The notes under the pieces: model-generated
Told to the model about the DNA's origin: nothing
Databases searched by the model: none
What the model saw: the letters and a program-made list of their open reading frames with translations, nothing else
In this document: in pieces, positions 56,736 to 64,000 of the stretch
How the letters are laid out: each line of letters begins with the position of its first letter
Position numbering within the stretch: position 1 is the first letter of the stretch
Source: Massilia putida
GTDB taxonomy: Bacteria > Pseudomonadota > Gammaproteobacteria > Burkholderiales > Burkholderiaceae_D
Length of the DNA stretch: 64,000 bases
Reading direction: 5' to 3'
Assembly (NCBI RefSeq): GCF_001941825.1
Contig: NZ_CP019038.1
Location: 2,418,001-2,482,000 of the forward strand
Made by a program: the position numbers and the translations under genes

Positions 56736-58207
56736 CCGAACAACCCATGCAAGTACCAGCGCGGCTCGCGCTCATCGACACCGATACGTTCCCGGTACAC
56801 CCAGTACAGCGTGTGATCCTGCCCTTCGGCGATGAAATAGTCGCGCGTCTCCGGGCCGTCCCACCAGCCGGCCTCGATGCGTTCCGGATTCGAGGCCAGC
56901 TGCAGCGGCGAGCCGTAGAACGGGCGGCGGTTGCGCATCAATAGCGCAATGGGCCTGGCCAGCAGCCACGTCGGGCGCGGCAGGCTCATCACGTCGGGCG
57001 GCAGCTGGGCGTTGCGCGCCTTGTCGCTGACGGTGTGCTGGACCGGCACCCAGACGTTGGCCTGCTCCGGGCGGTAATCGGCCAGCGGCAGCGGCTGCAG
57101 GACGTTGTCGGGCCCCAGGCGCGCCGCCAGCAGTTCCAGCATGCGCATGCGGTCTTCCTCGCTGCCGCCCGGTTCGGGGAACAGCGATGCGTTCGGCGGC
57201 GCCATCGCACGCACCTGCAGGGCTTCCAGCGCGAGGCCGATCACGGGCGCGTCCAACGTCAGCTTGGCCAGGCGTTCCCGCAGCAGGCGCACCAGGTGCT
57301 CGTCGCGCCATGTCGGTTCGGCCAGCACGATCTCGATGCCGGTCGGCGGACACGCCACCCTGCCCCGCTCATGCTCCAGCTGCAGCACGATGCGCTCCAC
57401 CGCCAGCTGGCGCGCGCACAGCCAGCCCGTCAGCTGCACCAGCAGGCATCGGGCGCCCGCCAGCAGCAGCTCGGCGTCGTCGATGCGGTCGTACAGTTCC
57501 AGGCGCGCGCGGAAGGTGTCGGGCGGCGCGATCCAGGCATACAGCTCCGTCCTCAGGCCGTAGGCGGCGTCGAGCAGGTCGAGCAGGTCCCGTCCGCAGC
57601 GCCGCTGCAGGCCGGGACGCGGCAGGCGGCGCAGTTCGCCCAGCGTGTGACATCCGATGCCGTCGAACCAGTCCGCGAACGGACGCGCCGGCGGCGCCAG
57701 CAGCACGGCCAGCCGGTCGAGCCGGCGCAGCAGCGATTCCATCCGCACGGCACGCCCCGCGTTCGCGCGCGCCAGCAGCCAGGCCCCGCGCGCGGTGGGC
57801 GCGCACGCGAGCGAGGCCGTGAAGCCCAGCGCGCGCACGTTCGCGTGCACGCGCCGGCACAGCGCGCGGATGCCGCCGAACAGGCGCAGGCTGGCGCCGA
57901 CGTCCATCAGCAGCGTCGCTTCCTCGCTTTCCGTGACCTGCGGCGTGTACTGCAGCAGGGCCAGCGCCACGGCCTGGAGCGCGTCCGCCTCGAGCGCCGG
58001 CGCGCGCGCGTGGATGCGGGCGTCGGGCAGCAGCATCAGCACGCCGCCGCGGCGCATGCCGGTGCGCACGCCGGCGTCCAGCGCCTCCTGCGAGGCCACC
58101 AGCACGCGCTCCTGTTCGAGCACGACGCTGCCGGTGTCAGTGGACCAGCTCGGTGTGAATACCTCGAGCGATAACCGGGGCAGGTGCAGTCCGATCCACA
58201 GGCGCAT
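56732..58207 (-). CDS. imuB: Mutasome Y-family polymerase-like protein ImuB
   Basis: A 491-residue Y-family-like protein that bridges ImuA, DnaE2 and the beta clamp in SOS mutagenesis. Signs are the start MRLWIGLHLPRLSLEVF, LLMDVGASLRLFGG, GCHTLGELRRLPRPGLQRR (HhH-like) and a C-terminal region with RRPFYGSPLQL and WYLHGLFG. Family members lack the polymerase catalytic acids. The ATG at 58207 lies 71 bases inside imuA, so the genes overlap. The stop lies at the edge of the P450 relic. Confidence 0.93.
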   Translation of the reverse strand: MRLWIGLHLPRLSLEVFTPSWSTDTGSVVLEQERVLVASQEALDAGVRTGMRRGGVLMLLPDARIHARAPALEADALQAVALALLQYTPQVTESEEATLLMDVGASLRLFGGIRALCRRVHANVRALGFTASLACAPTARGAWLLARANAGRAVRMESLLRRLDRLAVLLAPPARPFADWFDGIGCHTLGELRRLPRPGLQRRCGRDLLDLLDAAYGLRTELYAWIAPPDTFRARLELYDRIDDAELLLAGARCLLVQLTGWLCARQLAVERIVLQLEHERGRVACPPTGIEIVLAEPTWRDEHLVRLLRERLAKLTLDAPVIGLALEALQVRAMAPPNASLFPEPGGSEEDRMRMLELLAARLGPDNVLQPLPLADYRPEQANVWVPVQHTVSDKARNAQLPPDVMSLPRPTWLLARPIALLMRNRRPFYGSPLQLASNPERIEAGWWDGPETRDYFIAEGQDHTLYWVYRERIGVDEREPRWYLHGLFG

Positions 58208-58847
58208 GGCGATTGGGCAGGTAAGAAGTCAATGGAAGGAACAGGGTCGCGTCGCGTTGCGGTCCGCGGCGTTTCACGAAACTGATGTCGATGCCGCCCG
58301 ATTGCGGCCGCAAGGCGAGGCGCAGCGGCGCCGGCGAAGCGTCCTGGCCGGCCGCCAGCGGCCGCATCATGAAGAACAGCGTCTCCCCCGCCTGCGCCGC
58401 CAGGTGCAGCCGGCGCAGATGTTCGCCGCGCACGTGGTTTTGCCAGAACAGCAGCGCGCCGCAACTGCCGCTGCGCAGCACCTGTTCCGCCGCCCACAAC
58501 GCATCGGCCGTGTTCCCGGCGCGCAGCCAGATCAGTTGCGAAGGCTGCACGCCGAGCGTGGCCAGCGCCAGGGCCTGGGGTGGATGCGGCGGCTGCAGCA
58601 GCACGACGCGACGCTGCGCCACGGCCGCCAGCGCCGGGCGCAGCAGGCGCATTTCGCCGATGCCGGGCTGCGGCAGCAGCAGGTCGACCAATGTCCCGGT
58701 CGGCCAGCCGCCGCCGGGCAGGTGCGCCGACAAGGCGAGATGGCCGGTATCGATGCAGCGCGTGTCGCCACGTGCCAGCTGCGAGGCAAGCCAGAGCGAC
58801 GGATGCAAGGCTTCCGGCGCTGCAGATATTGAACCTGAGCAATTCAT
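58137..58847 (-). CDS. imuA: SOS mutasome protein ImuA (RecA/SulA-like)
   Basis: A 236-residue protein of the ImuA group. Distinctive stretches are LSAHLPGGGWPTGTLVDLLLPQPGIGEMRLL, PHPPQALALATLGVQPSQLIWL and ALWAAEQVLRSGSCGALLFW, typical of the RecA-like core. The ATG at 58847 is 16 bases downstream of a perfect LexA box. It overlaps imuB by 71 bases. dnaE2 is about 30 kb away instead of next to imuB. Confidence 0.93.
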   Translation of the reverse strand: MNCSGSISAAPEALHPSLWLASQLARGDTRCIDTGHLALSAHLPGGGWPTGTLVDLLLPQPGIGEMRLLRPALAAVAQRRVVLLQPPHPPQALALATLGVQPSQLIWLRAGNTADALWAAEQVLRSGSCGALLFWQNHVRGEHLRRLHLAAQAGETLFFMMRPLAAGQDASPAPLRLALRPQSGGIDISFVKRRGPQRDATLFLPLTSYLPNRHAPVDRTAPAPVIARGIHTELVH

Positions 58848-58863
58848 ATTTGATGCGAAGAAA

Positions 58864-58883
58864 TACTGTATAAACGTACAGTA
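58864..58883. promoter_or_regulatory. LexA (SOS) box upstream of imuA
   Basis: TACTGTATAAACGTACAGTA, CTGT-N8-ACAG with the full TA flanks, 16 bases before the imuA start. It has the same form as the box before dnaE2. Confidence 0.92.
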
Positions 58884-58935
58884 CTATTCCCATCAGGTTT
58901 TGGCAAGGTTGATTTTCTTGAATGACCGCGCCATT

Positions 58936-60015
58936 TCAAAAAACATGCCGGATCCCGAGATCGGCTGCCCCGTTCCCCGATCCCCCTTCGATGGCGCTGC
59001 CGACCGTATAACTGGCCCCGTGCCGGTTCACGATGTGCGCGATCGCGGCATACAACTCGGTCCGGCGCGACAGCGCGTAGCGGTAGCCCAGCGCGTACTG
59101 GGTCGCATCCTGGTCGAACGCGGTGCGGTCGTCCTTGTGGAGCCACGACACCATCCACGTGTGCGGGCCGGACGGGATCGTGGCGCCGACCAGCATGTCG
59201 CGGCTGTCGCTCGACGCGACCGGCACGCCGGCCCTGCCGTACGGGTTCGCCGTATTGCGCAGCAGGGAACTGTTCAGGCCCTTGTTGACGCCGTACGCGA
59301 CATGCGCCTTCACGACGCCGAAGTCGTAGACCGCGGCCAGCACCGTGTTCTTCGCGTTGCTCGTGTTCCTGACGGTCGCCGTGTCGTTGTTGCGGTTGTG
59401 GTAGCCGAGCCGGGCGTGGAGCGGGCCGGCATTGTAGTCGAGCGCACCGCCGAATTGCCGCCCCGCCGCGCCGTCGCCCGCCACTTCGCCGGCGCCGTAC
59501 ACGATTTCCGCGCTGACGCCGCCGGCGGCGGGCGACACGTATTTCAGCGAATTGTCCATGCGGCTGGCCGAGTTGCCGGTCGGGGCCATCAGGTTCTTCG
59601 TGTCGCCCGCGTAGCCCGACCCGAACGGATCGGCCATCACCACCGTCAGGTATTGCGGCGTGTACTGGCGGCCCGCCGTCAGCGTGCCGAAGCCGCCCTG
59701 CAGGCCCACATACGCCTGGCGCCCGAACAGCAGCCCGCCCTGCCCCAGCGCGCCCGTATCGGCCTGGAAGCCGCTCTCCAGCAGGAAGACGGCGGCGAGG
59801 CCGCCGCCCAGGTCCTCGCGCCCCTTGAAGCCGAGCCGGGAACCGGCGCCGACGCCGCTCGTGATCTTGGTGATGCCGCCGCCGCTGCCGCCGGTCTCGC
59901 GCACGATGGCGACGTCGACCAGGCCATACACGTTGACCGCGCCGTCGGCGGCGACGGCGTTCATGCAGGTCGCGGCCAGCGCGCCGGCACACAGAATTGT
60001 TTTCATTGTTTCCAT
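58936..60015 (-). CDS. Betaproteobacterial-type outer membrane porin
   Basis: A 359-residue trimeric-type porin. The signal peptide is about residues 1-22 (TILCAGALAATCMNAVAAD). The mature start VNVYGLVDVAIV, the segment GSRLGFKGREDLGGGLAAVFLLESGF and the final GAADLGIRHVF with C-terminal Phe are hallmarks of the porin_4 group of Burkholderiales. The ATG at 60015 was chosen; a second ATG three codons later (60006) is possible. It lies 22 bases after the oxoprolinase stop and may be co-transcribed. Confidence 0.92.
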   Translation of the reverse strand: METMKTILCAGALAATCMNAVAADGAVNVYGLVDVAIVRETGGSGGGITKITSGVGAGSRLGFKGREDLGGGLAAVFLLESGFQADTGALGQGGLLFGRQAYVGLQGGFGTLTAGRQYTPQYLTVVMADPFGSGYAGDTKNLMAPTGNSASRMDNSLKYVSPAAGGVSAEIVYGAGEVAGDGAAGRQFGGALDYNAGPLHARLGYHNRNNDTATVRNTSNAKNTVLAAVYDFGVVKAHVAYGVNKGLNSSLLRNTANPYGRAGVPVASSDSRDMLVGATIPSGPHTWMVSWLHKDDRTAFDQDATQYALGYRYALSRRTELYAAIAHIVNRHGASYTVGSAIEGGSGNGAADLGIRHVF

Positions 60016-60037
60016 CGTGTTCTCTTTCTCGTTATGG

Positions 60038-63724
<3,687 letters not shown>

Positions 63725-63833
63725 GGTCTTACCTCTTCAAAATACTGGGCGCGCGCAGGCAAAGCGGTGCCCTGGCGCGCCGGACGCTTGTGTTTGTCGG
63801 TGGGAGCGGAGTGCGGCCGTGGCGGCCGGCGGA

Positions 63834-64000
63834 TCAGGATTCGAGGCGCTTGCCGCGGGTTTCGGGCAGGGTCAGGGCGGCGACGATCATGATGCCGTAG
63901 GCGCCGGCCGAGAACAGGCCGATGGCGTGGCCGAGCGGAAGCGACTGGCCGGCGGCGCCGATCGCGAACGGAAACAGCGAACCGATCGCACGGCCCATGC
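63834..64000 (-). CDS. MFS transporter, C-terminal part (window-edge partial)
   Basis: The minus-strand frame at the window end reads [20 protein letters not shown], then a hydrophobic segment ending [13 protein letters not shown] and a stop. This is the last helix and the PETRGK signature of sugar/metabolite MFS permeases. The rest lies outside the window. It is 109 bases upstream of the oxoprolinase gene on the same strand, so a joint uptake-hydrolysis unit for pyroglutamate or a hydantoin is plausible. Confidence 0.8.
   Translation of the reverse strand, partial: MGRAIGSLFPFAIGAAGQSLPLGHAIGLFSAGAYGIMIVAALTLPETRGKRLES

Overview
The window looks like chromosomal DNA of a betaproteobacterium, most likely Burkholderiales, family Oxalobacteraceae (Massilia/Telluria group). 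The reasons are a high-GC codon bias, the order pyrG-kdsA-eno-ftsB, the betaproteobacterial-type porin, the ImuA/ImuB/DnaE2 mutagenesis set, several TonB receptors and the overall protein character. This placement is inference from sequence character; no search was run. I see no rRNA, tRNA or CRISPR array.

Layout. 1-1805: 3' end of a RoxA-type ribosomal oxygenase, a DUF7931-like gene and a tiny Ala-rich lipoprotein, closed by two near-identical hairpin terminators. 1826-9970 (minus strand): housekeeping genes bamC, dapA, a small methyltransferase, trpS with a cysteine cluster, a site-2-protease relative with a degraded zinc motif, a YciO/Sua5 protein, htpX, a PHP phosphatase and an alpha/beta hydrolase. 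10114-13001 (plus): gamma carbonic anhydrase, hslO (Hsp33), Dps and a solitary PAAR protein. 13017-17653 (minus): an antitoxin-like HTH protein overlapping ftsB, then eno, kdsA and pyrG. 17954-23365: two related chemoreceptors around a PRC-barrel protein and a secreted M20 amidohydrolase. 23362-29366: dnaE2 under a clear LexA box, a divergent PhzF-like gene, two VOC proteins and a PLP dehydratase.

29495-35141: a TonB receptor, then an overlapping three-gene Gtr-type glycosylation operon (GT2, GtrA, GT39). 35272-38838 (minus): a DegQ/HtrA protease followed by its apparent two-component system. 38952-44502 (minus): a carbohydrate locus of LacI regulator, TonB receptor and secreted GH30 glycosidase. 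It is tied together by three identical 16-bp operators. 44585-47745: PPK2, a PiT phosphate transporter and an Hsp20 with a sigma-32-like promoter. 47969-52454: M61 peptidase, a Gly/Cys-tailed protein, a CAT-like acetyltransferase, an alpha/beta hydrolase and a small YqaE-like membrane protein.

About 52.6-56.7 kb reads as a lower-GC insertion zone. It holds a PAS hybrid histidine kinase, an IS1182-type element with imperfect terminal repeats, a frameshifted and truncated cytochrome P450 relic, and a possibly truncated membrane gene at its left edge. 56732-58847 holds imuB and imuA with a second LexA box, so the SOS mutasome is split from dnaE2 by about 30 kb. 58936-64000 has a porin, a full-length 5-oxoprolinase/hydantoinase and the end of an MFS transporter, probably an import-and-hydrolysis unit.

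Two families of intergenic palindromic repeats are scattered through the window. I did not find a convincing wholly new system. The strongest leads are the LacI operator set, the two LexA boxes with the split mutasome, the degraded M50 motif, the iron-sulfur-type TrpRS motif, the lone antitoxin coupled to ftsB, and the PhzF-like protein with altered signature residues beside an SOS box.
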